Both the position numbers and the translations under genes were made by a program. A stretch of 64,000 nt of DNA from NCBI RefSeq assembly GCF_026340565.1, contig NZ_JAPEPB010000001.1, forward strand, positions 5,804,501 to 5,868,500, given 5' to 3'. Within the stretch, counting starts at the first letter, position 1. Each line of letters begins with the position of its first letter. Source of the stretch: Kitasatospora sp. NBC_01287 (lineage in GTDB: Bacteria > Actinomycetota > Actinomycetes > Streptomycetales > Streptomycetaceae). Of the stretch, positions 31,409 to 40,308 are shown one piece after another. The notes beneath the pieces are model-generated. The model had not been told where the DNA came from. It did no database searches and saw nothing but the letters and a program-made list of their open reading frames with translations.

Positions 31409-32665
31409 TCACGCCTTGGTGACGTCCTCGATCTCCTCGTCGGGCTCGCGGCCCGGGGTCATGATGTTGAACTTGGTGATCGCGAAGCGGAAGACCACGT
31501 AGTAGATCACACCGAAGACCAGGCCGATCGGGATGATCAGCCACGGCTTGGTGGCGAAGTGCCAGTTGAAGACGTAGTCGATGGCACCGGCCGAGAAGGT
31601 GAAGCCGTCGTGCACGCCCAGCGCCCAGGTGACCATCATCGACAGCGCGGTGAGCAGCGCGTGGATGCCGTAGAGCACCGGGGCGATGAAGAGGAAGGAG
31701 AACTCGATCGGCTCGGTGATGCCGGTCATGAAGGAGGTCAGGGCCAGCGACATCATCATGCCGAGGACGGCCTTGCGGCGCTCGGGGCGGGCGCAGTGCG
31801 CGATGGCCAGCGCGGCGGCGGGCAGGCCGAACATCATCACCGGGAAGAAGCCGGACATGAACTGGCCGGCGTGCGGGTCACCGGCGAAGAAGCGGTTCAG
31901 GTCGCCCTGGACCAGCTTGCCGCCGGCGGCGTGGAAGGTGCCGGCCTGCTGCCAGAAGAAGGTGTTGGCGAACTGGTGCATACCCACCGGCAGCAGCCCG
32001 CGGTTGATCAGGCCGAAGATGCCGGAACCGAGCGCTCCCAGGCCGATCGCCCAGTTGCTGAAGCTGTTCAGCGCGTCGCCGACCGGGCCCCAGGCCAGGC
32101 CGAAGGCGATGCCGAGGAACGTGCCGACGAAGGCCATGATGAGCGGCACCAGGCGGCGGCCGTTGAAGAAGCCGAGCCAGTCGGGCAGCTTGGTGCGGTG
32201 GTAGCGCTGCCACAGGGTCGCGGTGAGCAGGCCGATGACCACACCGCCGAGCACGCCCGGGTTCTGCGGGGTGCCGGCCGGGTTCGCGGCGGTGACGGTG
32301 CCGTGCATCGGGAAGACGGTCAGCACGTTGTGGAAGACCAGGTAGCCGACCAGCGCGGCCAGCGCGGTGGAGCCGTCCGCCTTCTTGGCCAGGCCGATGG
32401 CGATGCCGACGCAGAAGAGCAACGGCATGTTGTCGAACACCGCGGACCCGGCGGCGGCGAAGGTGGCGACCAGCTTGGCCGGCAGGTGCAGCTTCTCCTG
32501 CACGTCGGGCTGCCCCAGGCGCAGCAGGATGCCGGCGGCCGGCAGCACGGCGATCGGCAGCTGGAGGCTGCGGCCGACCTTCTGCAGGCTCTGCAGGGCG
32601 TTCTGCCCGAACTGCTTGAGGGGCGAGGGCCCGGCGGGCGCCGGCGCCTGTGCTGTCGTACTCAT
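31409..32665 (-). CDS. nagE: PTS N-acetylglucosamine-type EIIC permease (NagE2-like)
   Basis: 418 aa, IIC domain only, with about ten TM segments. Landmarks are LPIAVLPAAGILLRLGQPD at the start, GFFNGRRLVPLIMAFVGTF, MHQFANTFFWQQAGTFH, and the sugar-binding ITEPIEFSFLFIAPVLYGIH. No IIB or IIA domain is fused; NagF (36018) provides IIB, and Crr elsewhere presumably IIA. By position next to the MBL gene it corresponds best to NagE2, the main GlcNAc permease of S. coelicolor. A perfect double dre palindrome sits 60 bp upstream of the start. The C-terminus PGREPDEEIEDVTKA is shared with the next paralogue. Confidence 0.92.
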   Translation of the reverse strand: MSTTAQAPAPAGPSPLKQFGQNALQSLQKVGRSLQLPIAVLPAAGILLRLGQPDVQEKLHLPAKLVATFAAAGSAVFDNMPLLFCVGIAIGLAKKADGSTALAALVGYLVFHNVLTVFPMHGTVTAANPAGTPQNPGVLGGVVIGLLTATLWQRYHRTKLPDWLGFFNGRRLVPLIMAFVGTFLGIAFGLAWGPVGDALNSFSNWAIGLGALGSGIFGLINRGLLPVGMHQFANTFFWQQAGTFHAAGGKLVQGDLNRFFAGDPHAGQFMSGFFPVMMFGLPAAALAIAHCARPERRKAVLGMMMSLALTSFMTGITEPIEFSFLFIAPVLYGIHALLTALSMMVTWALGVHDGFTFSAGAIDYVFNWHFATKPWLIIPIGLVFGVIYYVVFRFAITKFNIMTPGREPDEEIEDVTKA

Positions 32666-32725
32666 GGGGGTGGTTCCTCACGGCAGGGCGTACCGGGCGG
32701 GGTGCGGCCGCGGGGCCGATACGCG

Positions 32726-32759
32726 AACTGGTCTACACCACTAGTGGTGTAGACCAGTT
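32726..32759. promoter_or_regulatory. Double dre operator (DasR) before nagE
   Basis: Perfect 34-bp palindrome built of two abutting, inverted dre-like 16-mers, ACTGGTCTACACCACT (32727-32742) and its reverse complement (32743-32758). Each differs from the known consensus ACTGGTCTAGACCACT at one position. It is 60 bp upstream of the permease start. Control by the GlcNAc-6-phosphate-responsive repressor DasR is expected. Confidence 0.88.
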
Positions 32760-32870
32760 TGTAGCACGCCCTGAGGGGGGTCGGAAGGCCAGGCTGCCTC
32801 GCAGGTGGGAAGCGCTATGAAATCGAAACCTTGTTGAGGATTAACGATCTTCCAGTGCGTTCACCTGGGG

Positions 32871-34121
32871 TCACGCCTTGGTGACGTCCTCGATCTCGTC
32901 CTCCGGCTCGCGGCCCGGGGTGGGCAGGTTGAACCTGATGATCGCGAATCGGAAGAGCGTGTAGTAGAGCACCGCGAAGACGGCGCCGATCGGGAGGATC
33001 AGCCAGGGTTTGGTGGCCAGGTTCCAGTTCAGCAGGTAGTCGATCAGGCCGGCCGAGAAGCTGAACCCGTCGTGCACCCCGAGCCCCCAGGTGACCGCCA
33101 TCGAGAGGCCGGTGAGCAGCGCGTGGATGCCGTAGAGCACCGGCGCGATGAACATGAAGGAGAACTCGATCGGCTCGGTGACGCCGGTGATGAAGCTGGT
33201 CAGCGCGACCGAGACCATCATTCCGGTGACGGCCTTGCGGCGCTCGGGTCGGGCGCAGTGCGCGATCGCGAGGGCGGCGGCGGGCAGGCCGAACATCATG
33301 ATCGGGAAGAAACCGGACATGAACTGGCCGGCGGTCGGATCGCCGTGGAAGAAGCGCGGGATGTCGCCGGTCCAGACCTTGCCGGTGGCGTCGGTGAAGC
33401 TGCCGACCTGCTGCTGGAAGAAGGTGTTCAGGAACTGGTGCATGCCGATCGGGATCAGCAGCCGGTTGGCCACCCCGTAGATGCCCGCACCGGCCGAGCC
33501 GAGGCCCACCAGCCAGTCGCTCGCGTGGGTCAGGCCGGTGCCGATGGGTGCCCAGGCCAGGCCGAAGGCGATGCCGAGCAGGGTGCCGACGAAGGCCATC
33601 AGGATCGGCACCAGGCGGCGGCCGTTGAAGAAGCCGAGCCAGTCCACCAGCTTGGTGCGGTGGTAGCGCTGCCAGATCAGCGCGCTCAGCAGGCCGACCA
33701 CGATGCCGCCGAAGACCCCTGGGTCCTGCGGCTTGCCGGCGGGCAGTGCGGCGGTGACGCTGCCGGCCACCGGGAAGACGGTCAGCACGTTGTGGAAGAC
33801 CAGGTAGCCGACCAGGGCCGCCAGCGCCGTGGAGCCGTCCGCCTTCTTCGCGAAGCCGATCGCCACACCGACGCAGAAGAGCAGGGCCAGGTTGCCGAAG
33901 ACCGCGTCACCCGCGGTGGCGAAGACGGCGGCCACCTTGTTCCAGCCCAGGCCGTCCTTGCCGAAGACGTCGTCCTGCCCCAACCGGAGCAGGATGCCGG
34001 CCGCGGGCAGCACCGCCACCGGGAGCTGCAGGCTGCGGCCGATCTTCTGCAGGCCCTGCAGCAGGCCGGCGCCCGGCTTCTTGGCGGGCGGGGCCACCGC
34101 GGGCGCGGTCGTCGTACTCAT
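32871..34121 (-). CDS. nagE: PTS N-acetylglucosamine-type EIIC permease, second paralogue
   Basis: 416 aa from ATG 34121 (the frame is open to 34175). It is very similar to the neighbouring permease throughout, including ITGVTEPIEFSFMFIAPVLYGIH and the acidic tail PGREPEDEIEDVTKA. It differs mainly at the N-terminus and in the loop after MHQFLNTFFQQQVGSF. A dre-like site lies 55 bp upstream. This and the next gene look like recent tandem duplicates of a nagE ancestor, or nagE1 of S. coelicolor plus an extra copy. Whether both transport GlcNAc is unknown. Confidence 0.9.
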   Translation of the reverse strand: MSTTTAPAVAPPAKKPGAGLLQGLQKIGRSLQLPVAVLPAAGILLRLGQDDVFGKDGLGWNKVAAVFATAGDAVFGNLALLFCVGVAIGFAKKADGSTALAALVGYLVFHNVLTVFPVAGSVTAALPAGKPQDPGVFGGIVVGLLSALIWQRYHRTKLVDWLGFFNGRRLVPILMAFVGTLLGIAFGLAWAPIGTGLTHASDWLVGLGSAGAGIYGVANRLLIPIGMHQFLNTFFQQQVGSFTDATGKVWTGDIPRFFHGDPTAGQFMSGFFPIMMFGLPAAALAIAHCARPERRKAVTGMMVSVALTSFITGVTEPIEFSFMFIAPVLYGIHALLTGLSMAVTWGLGVHDGFSFSAGLIDYLLNWNLATKPWLILPIGAVFAVLYYTLFRFAIIRFNLPTPGREPEDEIEDVTKA

Positions 34122-34175
34122 GGGATTCCTTCGCGGATGGCGGGCGGCGGTGCCCGGTCGGCCGGCGCAGACCAA

Positions 34176-34191
34176 AGTGGTCTACACCAGA
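34176..34191 (-). promoter_or_regulatory. dre-like operator (DasR) before second nagE
   Basis: AGTGGTCTACACCAGA matches the palindromic dre consensus at most positions and lies 55 bp upstream of the second permease start. It contains the core TGGTCTACACCA. Confidence 0.8.
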
Positions 34192-34361
34192 TCGAGCTGA
34201 ATCCTTCTTAACACGCCGTTCGCGGAGGGTGGAAAAGCAGCGCACGACCAGGGTATTTGGTCCCATTCCGGACAGCGCGGAGCCCCCGGGCACAGGGCCG
34301 GCGAGGCGCCGGGCGCGGCCGGGCCGCGAGTGGGCCGCGACTGGGCCGCTGGTGGGCGATG

Positions 34362-35618
34362 TCACTCCCGGGTGACGTCCTCCCGGTCGTCCTCGGCCTC
34401 CCGGCCGGGGGTGCGCAGATCGAACTTCGTGATCATGAAGCGGAAGAGCGCGTAGTAGACCACCGCGAAGCAGGCACCGATCGGGATGATCAGCCAGGGC
34501 TCGGTGGCGAGCTCCCAGTTGATGACGTAGTCGGTCAGGCCGGCCGAGAAGCTGAAGCCGTCGTGCACCCCGAGCCCCCAGGTGACCCCCATCGACACGC
34601 CGGTCAGTAGCACGTGCGCCACGTACAGCAGGGGGGCGACGAAGAGGAAGGAGTACTCGATCGGCTCGGTGACGCCGGTGACGAAGCTGGTCAGCGCCAC
34701 CGAGGTCATCAGTCCCATCACCTCCTTGCGGCGGTGCGGGCGGGCGCAGTGCGCGATCGCCAGCGCGGCGGCCGGCAGCGCGAACATCATGATCGGGAAG
34801 AAGCCCGAGGTGAACTGCCCGGCCGTCGGGTCGCCGGCCAGGAAGCGGTTGATGTCACCCATCACCACCGTCCCGTTCGGCTTGGTGTAGCTGCCGTACT
34901 GGAACCACATGAAGGTGTTCAGGAACTGGTGCAGGCCGACCACCAGCAGTCCGCGGTTGGCCACGCCGAAGAGGCCGGCGCCGAGCGGGCCGTGGGCCGT
35001 GAGCCATTGGCTGAAGTGCGTCAGCCCGTGGCCGACCGGTGGCCAGATCCACAGGCAGAGCACGGCGAAGAGCATGCCGACGAAGGCCATGATCATCGGC
35101 ACCAGGCGGCGGCCGTTGAAGAAGCCGAGCCAGTCCACCAGCTTGGTCCGGTGGTAGCGCACCCAGAGCCAGGAGGCCAGCAGGCCCATGATGATCCCGC
35201 CGAAGACCCCGGGGTTCTGGTACGTCGGCGGCGTGCTCGCGGGCTGGACCGGGAACTGGTGCAGCACGTTGTAGTAGACGAGGAATCCGGCCACTGCGGC
35301 GAGGGCGGTCGAGCCGTCCGACTTCTTGGCCATGCCGATCGCCACCCCGACGCAGAACAGCAGGGGCAGCCCGAGCGAGGAGTCGAGCAGCGCCCCGCCC
35401 GCGCCGGCCAGCACCTTGGCGACGTCCGGCCAGTCGGCGATCCTCCCCTGCGGCCCGAACATGTCCGGTTGGCCGAGCCGATTGAGAAGGCCGGCGGCGG
35501 GCAGCACCGCGACCGGCAGCTGCAGGGACCGGCCCATCTTCTGCAGGCCGCCGTAGAAGGTCTGCCACCACTGCTTCCGCGGCACCTCGCGGGGCGTCGC
35601 GGCGTTCGCCGAACCCAT
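34362..35618 (-). CDS. PTS EIIC permease, third and most divergent paralogue
   Basis: 418 aa from ATG 35618. The family core is kept (LQLPVAVLPAAGLLNRLGQPD, FFNGRRLVPMIMAFVG, VTGVTEPIEYSFLFVAPLLY), but positions along the substrate path differ from the two NagE copies. The N-terminus begins MGSANAATPREVPRKQWW and the tail is PGREAEDDREDVTRE. It may have another amino sugar or glucose-type substrate, or be a low-affinity GlcNAc permease. It has its own upstream dre-like site. No IIB is fused to it either, so all three paralogues could share NagF. Confidence 0.88.
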   Translation of the reverse strand: MGSANAATPREVPRKQWWQTFYGGLQKMGRSLQLPVAVLPAAGLLNRLGQPDMFGPQGRIADWPDVAKVLAGAGGALLDSSLGLPLLFCVGVAIGMAKKSDGSTALAAVAGFLVYYNVLHQFPVQPASTPPTYQNPGVFGGIIMGLLASWLWVRYHRTKLVDWLGFFNGRRLVPMIMAFVGMLFAVLCLWIWPPVGHGLTHFSQWLTAHGPLGAGLFGVANRGLLVVGLHQFLNTFMWFQYGSYTKPNGTVVMGDINRFLAGDPTAGQFTSGFFPIMMFALPAAALAIAHCARPHRRKEVMGLMTSVALTSFVTGVTEPIEYSFLFVAPLLYVAHVLLTGVSMGVTWGLGVHDGFSFSAGLTDYVINWELATEPWLIIPIGACFAVVYYALFRFMITKFDLRTPGREAEDDREDVTRE

Positions 35619-35750
35619 CCTCGTCCTCCCGCAGTGGACCGCCAGGGCCGCGGACCGCCGCGGTCCCCGGGCGCGGTGCGCCCCGCGCCCGGTGCGCCCC
35701 GCGCCCGGGAATCCCGGCCGCACTCCGCACGTTTTGGGAAGTACACCCAC

Positions 35751-35766
35751 ATTGGTGTAGACCAGT
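35751..35766. promoter_or_regulatory. dre-like operator between third EIIC and nagF
   Basis: ATTGGTGTAGACCAGT is a close match to the dre palindrome. It lies in the 399-bp divergent gap, 132 bp from the third permease start and about 250 bp from nagF. It could control both. No other feature was identified in the remaining gap, apart from the nagF ribosome binding site. Confidence 0.78.
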
Positions 35767-36017
35767 TGTGGTGCAAGCCGTGCGCCGTGGACCCGAGCCC
35801 CGCTCACCGTCATCCTGGGAGGAAGATCCACGGCACGCGCGCGATGCTGGGCCAAATGTGCGCCAGCGTGGCGGAACGCCCCGAACCGGGTGATCCTGGT
35901 CGCGCCGGAGCACGCGGCGGGCAGCTGAGCCCCCGTCACTCCGGCCGCCCCGCACGGCACACCGCAGGACGGCCTCCGGCAAGGCAGCCGGAACGCCGAG
36001 ACAGAGGGAGAAAGACA

Positions 36018-36251
36018 ATGGCCACCAAGGCTGAGAAGATCGTCGCCGGTCTCGGCGGTATCGACAACATCGAAGAGGTCGAAGGCTGCATCACCCGCCT
36101 GCGCACCGAGGTCAAGGACGCCTCCCTCATCGACGAAGCCGCCCTGAAGGCCGCCGGCGCCCACGGCGTGGTGAAGATGGGCACCGCGATCCAGGTCGTC
36201 ATCGGCACCGACGCCGACCCGATCGCCGCCGACATCGAGGACATGATGTGA
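36018..36251 (+). CDS. nagF: PTS GlcNAc-specific EIIB component
   Basis: 77 aa, a free-standing IIB domain. The phosphorylated Cys is in EEVEGCITRLRTEVKD, and GVVKMGTAIQVVIGTDADPI is the conserved C-terminal half. NagF passes phosphate from EIIA(Crr) to the sugar carried by NagE. The ATG follows AGGGAGAAAG. A hairpin 18 bp after the stop separates it from rph. It is the only IIB gene for three IIC genes here. Confidence 0.95.
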   Translation: MATKAEKIVAGLGGIDNIEEVEGCITRLRTEVKDASLIDEAALKAAGAHGVVKMGTAIQVVIGTDADPIAADIEDMM

Positions 36252-36268
36252 GCCTCGCCTGAGGCCCG

Positions 36269-36307
36269 CCGATGGCCCGTCACCCCGCCCGGGTGGCGGG
36301 CCATCGG
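36269..36307 (+). terminator. Terminator hairpin of nagF
   Basis: 17-bp stem with one G-U pair (36269-36285 and 36291-36307) and a 5-nt loop, just after nagF. It isolates nagF from the rph promoter. Confidence 0.8.
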
Positions 36308-36370
36308 CCTGCCGCCGGCCCCGACCAGCGGGTGTGTCCGGTATGCCGGGACCGACTACGCTCAGGCGCT

Positions 36371-37096
<726 letters not shown>

Positions 37097-37203
37097 GGAC
37101 GCGCCAGGGGGCGCCAGGGGTTGCCGGTCGCCGGGGTGGGCTGTACAGGGAGCGGTCCAGACCGTACCGTTCCCGCAACAGCTCACCGCATCGGAGGACC
37201 GCG

Positions 37204-37593
37204 ATGCCGCACAGCTTGACCCGCCCCGCAGGCCTGGCCGTGGCCGCGCTGATCGCTGTCCTCCCGCTCAGCGCGGTCAGCTGCTCCGCCGCCCAGAAGG
37301 CGATCGACTGCGGCAACACGGCGGTCGCGGTCGGCAGTGACCTCAACCAGCTCGGCGGCGCCTACAACAACTCCACCAACGACCCGGCCGCGGCCGGGCG
37401 GGCGGTGTCCAAGCTCAAGGCCGACCTCGACAAGCTCGGCAAGAACGCGGGCAGTACGGATGTCGCCAAGGCCGTCACCGACATGCAGGCCCAGGCCGAC
37501 AAGGCCCAGCAGGCGATCGACAACAAGCAGGTGCCGGACCTCGGACCGCTGGGGGACGCGGCCGGGAACCTGACCAAGGTCTGCACGGGCTGA
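37204..37593 (+). CDS. Small secreted lipoprotein-like protein
   Basis: 129 aa. N-terminal signal (GLAVAALIAVLPLSAVSC) ends at a Cys with a loose lipobox (S-A-V-S-C), so it is probably a lipoprotein. The mature part is about 95 residues of helical, coiled-coil-like repeats (KLKADLDKLGKNAGS, MQAQADKAQQAIDN) and another two Cys. No enzyme motif is seen. A GGAGGA site precedes the ATG. It lies between rph and rdgB, an addition not seen in mycobacteria. Confidence 0.8.
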   Translation: MPHSLTRPAGLAVAALIAVLPLSAVSCSAAQKAIDCGNTAVAVGSDLNQLGGAYNNSTNDPAAAGRAVSKLKADLDKLGKNAGSTDVAKAVTDMQAQADKAQQAIDNKQVPDLGPLGDAAGNLTKVCTG

Positions 37594-37686
37594 CCTGGCT
37601 GACCTGGCCGGGCCGACTGACCGGCAGGGCAGGCGGGCCGGGCGGGCCGGGCGGGGACGGCGGCGGACCAGGAATACTGAGGGGTC

Positions 37687-38298
37687 ATGAGCACCCCTCG
37701 ACGTCTCGTCCTCGCCACCCGCAACCAGCACAAGGTCGCCGAACTGCGCGCCATCCTCGGCGCCGCCGGCCTCGACATCGACCTGGTCGGTGCCGACGCC
37801 TTCCCCGAGATCCCCGACGTGCGCGAGACCGGCGTCACCTTCGCCGAGAACGCCCTGCTGAAGGCGCACGCCCTGGCCAGCGGGACCGGGCTGCCCGCGG
37901 TCGCCGACGACTCGGGCCTCTGCGTGGACGTCCTGGGCGGCGCACCCGGCATCTTCTCCGCCCGCTGGGCCGGCAAGCACGGTGACGACCAGGCCAACCT
38001 GGACCTGCTGCTCGCCCAGCTCTCCGACATCGCCGACCCGCACCGCACCGCCCACTTCGCCTGCGCCGCCGCCCTGGCCCTGCCGGACGGCACCGAGCGC
38101 GTGGTCGAGGGCCGGCTGCTCGGCACCCTGCGCCTCACCCCGGCGGGCGCGGGCGGCTTCGGCTACGACCCGATCCTGCAGCCGCTGGGAGAGACCCGCA
38201 CCTGCGCGGAACTGACGGCCGAGGAGAAGAACGCGATCAGCCACCGCGGCGAGGCCTTCCGCGGGCTGGCGGGCGTGGTGCGGGAGTTGGTGGGGTGA
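37687..38298 (+). CDS. rdgB: XTP/dITP diphosphatase (RdgB/HAM1)
   Basis: 203 aa. It removes deaminated purine nucleotides (dITP, XTP) from the pool. Motifs: LATRNQHKVAELRAIL at the N-terminus, the catalytic DDSGLCVD, GAPGIFSARWAGKHGDD and GGFGYDPILQPLGE near the end, and ISHRGEAF. Length and spacing are normal. It is the last gene before the terminator and tRNA. Together with endonuclease V and Ung it forms part of the deaminated-base defence encoded in this window. Confidence 0.96.
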   Translation: MSTPRRLVLATRNQHKVAELRAILGAAGLDIDLVGADAFPEIPDVRETGVTFAENALLKAHALASGTGLPAVADDSGLCVDVLGGAPGIFSARWAGKHGDDQANLDLLLAQLSDIADPHRTAHFACAAALALPDGTERVVEGRLLGTLRLTPAGAGGFGYDPILQPLGETRTCAELTAEEKNAISHRGEAFRGLAGVVRELVG

Positions 38299-38303
38299 GT
38301 GAG

Positions 38304-38338
38304 CGAAGGCCGGGCTGAAGTTCTCAGCCCGGCCTTCG
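38304..38338 (+). terminator. Terminator of rdgB
   Basis: Perfect 15-bp stem (38304-38318 and 38324-38338), 5-nt loop, followed by ATTCTC. It lies between rdgB and a tRNA on the other strand, so may be bidirectional. Confidence 0.85.
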
Positions 38339-38357
38339 ATTCTCAGGTGAAACCAGG

Positions 38358-38439
38358 TGCGGCCGAAGGGATTCGAACCCTCAAGCCCTCACGGGCCAGC
38401 GGACCTAAACCGCTTGCGTCGCCGTTGCGCCACGGCCGC
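38358..38439 (-). tRNA. tRNA-Leu (anticodon UAG)
   Basis: 82 nt. Acceptor stem GCGGCCG/CGGCCGC with discriminator A, a long variable arm as in type II tRNAs, and TTCGAATC in the T loop. The anticodon loop is TTTAGGT, so the anticodon is UAG, reading CUA (and probably other CUN) leucine codons. CCA is not encoded. It is a common phage or element integration target, but no integrase or att repeat is seen next to it. Confidence 0.95.
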
Positions 38440-38481
38440 AGGAACTGCTGCGGCCCATGGTACTTGGGCTCGGCGGGTAGG

Positions 38482-39123
38482 TCACGCCGCATTATGGGGA
38501 GCCGCAGCCGCGGCATCGGCCTTCTTGCGGCGGCAGTAGGTCGGGGTGACGGCGTGACAGTTCGGGCAGAGCAGGCGGAGATTGCCGGGCCGGTTGTCCG
38601 ACCAGTCCCCGTTGATGTGGTCGACTTCGAGGGTGAGTGGCCGGCCGTGCCACTCCGGGCCGGTGCCGCAGCCCTCGCACCTCTCGGGACGGCCGATCTC
38701 GGCCAGAGTGCGGCGGATCCTTCGGCCGGGCAGCCGGATGGCGTCCTTGGGGCGCTGCACCAGCAGTTGTTCAGGGCGAAGCTTCGTCGGCGAGTGCTTG
38801 GCCCTGTTGTGCGCCTGCCCCGTGAAGTGGGAGGTGTCGATGCCGAACGCCTTGATGCGTCGCCCGATGTGAGCGTGCGTACCGCCGCACTGACGCTGGT
38901 TGAGGTGCCGGATCACGTCGGCCACACTCTGCGACGCGGCGACGGCCGCCTCGAGGATCTCTCGGGTGCAGACCGTCCCGGTCGGTCTGAAGTGAGAGGT
39001 GTCGGTGCCGTAGTCGGTCAGCCTGCGTCGCAGGTAGGTGCGCGTTCGCGGTTCGACTCCCGCCCCAGGGCGGTGAGCATCTCGTCGACGGACGCCGACC
39101 GCGACCGCAATGGTCCAGACCAA
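38482..39123 (-). CDS. HNH endonuclease-like protein with an altered N-terminal segment
   Basis: 213 aa from a candidate TTG start. The C-terminal HNH core is intact: LTLEVDHINGDWSDNRPGNLRLLCPNCHAVTPTYC, preceded by CEGCGTGPEW (zinc Cys). Two SHF repeats (GTDTSHF, GIDTSHFTGQAHNR) match a common Streptomyces HNH family. Near the start, residues about 10-25 do not fit the family, whereas another frame of the same DNA (ASVDEMLTALGRE) does. This points to two compensating single-base indels, near 39090 and 39045. The HNH part is probably still translated. TTG at 39121-39123 is a weak start choice. Confidence 0.6.
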   Translation of the reverse strand: MVWTIAVAVGVRRRDAHRPGAGVEPRTRTYLRRRLTDYGTDTSHFRPTGTVCTREILEAAVAASQSVADVIRHLNQRQCGGTHAHIGRRIKAFGIDTSHFTGQAHNRAKHSPTKLRPEQLLVQRPKDAIRLPGRRIRRTLAEIGRPERCEGCGTGPEWHGRPLTLEVDHINGDWSDNRPGNLRLLCPNCHAVTPTYCRRKKADAAAAAPHNAA

Positions 39124-39124
39124 A
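39109..39124. promoter_or_regulatory. dre-like operator before the chitinase remnant
   Basis: AATGGTCCAGACCAAA contains the perfect palindrome TGGTCCAGACCA (39111-39122), a form typical of Streptomyces chitinase promoters and bound by DasR. It is about 135 bp upstream of the chitinase remnant. It also overlaps the 5' end of the HNH gene on the other strand. Confidence 0.78.
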
Positions 39125-39257
39125 TGCCTTCGGCGCCACCCTGCAACGCGGCAGTCGGGCACTGGACACCCCCATGCCACCTGCGGGCTCTCCAACCGAC
39201 CCCCACGTGCGCGCTCCCCATACGGCGCGCAGCCGACACTCTCTCCTGGAGGACCGA

Positions 39258-39999
39258 GTGTTGATCCGCAATCAGGTGGCGCTCCGGCGCCGGATGGTGG
39301 TCGCGGTCTCCGCGACTGCTTCACTCGCCGGGCTGCTGCTCGGCACACTGGCGGTGGCGCCCACACCGGCCGTCGCCGCCACAGCTGTCGACAACCAGGC
39401 CTGCCGGCCCGACGGGATGTACACCACGCCCGGCGTCAGCGTGCCGTACCGCGATGTCTACGACACCGCGGGGCGCGAGAAGATGGGCCCGGACCACCAG
39501 CGCCGCGTCATCGGGTACTTCACCGGGTGGCGCACCGGCAAGGACGGGACGCCGGCCTACCTCGTCAACAACATCCCCTGGGACAAGGTCACCCACCTCA
39601 ACTACGCCTTCGGGCACGTGGGGAGTGACAACAAGATCTCGGTGGGCTCGGACGGCCCGAACAACCCGGCCACCGGGATGGCCTTCCCCGGCGTGCCGGG
39701 CGCCGCGATGGACCCGACGCTGCCCTACCAGGGGCACTTCAACCTGCGTCGCCGGCGACTACGCCCGCGGCACGGCCACCGGCGGCGGGACTCCCACGCC
39801 GACGCCGACTCCCACCCCCACCCCCGCCCCCGGCGACTGCGCCGCCGCGCCGAGCTGGGACGCCGGGACGACCTACGCCGCCACCGGCACCAAGGTCGCC
39901 TGGCACGGCCACTACTACGGCAACAAGTGGTGGACCAAGGGTGACGACCCCACGGTCGGCGGATCCTTAGGCGTCTGGACCGACCTCGGCCCCTGCTGA
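39258..39999 (+). pseudogene. Chitinase remnant: signal peptide and start of GH18 domain, then a chitin-binding domain
   Basis: GTG start after TGGAGGA. The first half encodes a signal peptide (RRMVVAVSATASLAGLLLG to AVAA) and the start of a GH18 domain (RVIGYFTGWRTGKDGTP, KVTHLNYAFGHVGSDN, then ending near PYQGHFNL). At about 39745-39755 the frame must shift to reach AGDYARGTATGGG, a TPTPTP linker and a CBM5/12 module (APSWDAGTTYAATGTKVAWHGHYYGNKWWTKG). The catalytic DxDxE region and most of the barrel are missing. It is therefore best read as an internally deleted, frameshifted chitinase. The C-terminal part carries a TTA Leu codon at 39967-39969, which would need the bldA tRNA. Confidence 0.82.
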
Positions 40000-40072
40000 G
40001 GAACCCCCCGAGGAACCGCCCGAGGGGCCTTCCGACGAACGTCCTGAGGCACGGTCAGTAGCCGAGTGAGCC

Positions 40073-40118
40073 GCGGTGGCGGCGCATCCCCGACCGGGTG
40101 TGCGCCGCCACCGCCTTT
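40073..40118 (+). terminator. Terminator after the chitinase remnant
   Basis: Perfect 14-bp stem (40073-40086 and 40101-40114), 14-nt loop, then CTTTTC. It lies in the 309-bp gap before the sugar transporter operon. Confidence 0.85.
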
Positions 40119-40144
40119 TCATGCCAGCGCGGACGGTCTACTGT

Positions 40145-40308
40145 CACGCTCTGCCACTCTTCACACGATCTGACAACGGTTCCGTTTCGACCTGTGCGGA
40201 TCTGTGCGAAACCTCTTGACGCTCGTGGTCAGAGGGGATGTCATATGGCACGTCACGTTGGAACCTGTTCGGTTCTGGTCGATTGTGAGCCAAAGGAGCC
40301 CCACCCTC
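40145..40308 (+). promoter_or_regulatory. Promoter region of the CUT2 sugar transporter operon
   Basis: A/T-richer than its surroundings. TTGACG (40216-40221) is a possible -35 and TGTCAT (40239-40244) a weak -10 with a 17-bp spacer. AACC-TGTTC-GGTT at 40262-40274 is a small inverted repeat that could bind a sugar regulator. AAGGAG (40293-40298) is the ribosome binding site. No regulator gene is next to the operon. Confidence 0.4.

Noticed and set aside
38358..40000. Possible integrated element next to tRNA-Leu
   Set aside because: There is no integrase and I found no repeat of the tRNA 3' end downstream; an HNH protein and a chitinase remnant are not enough.
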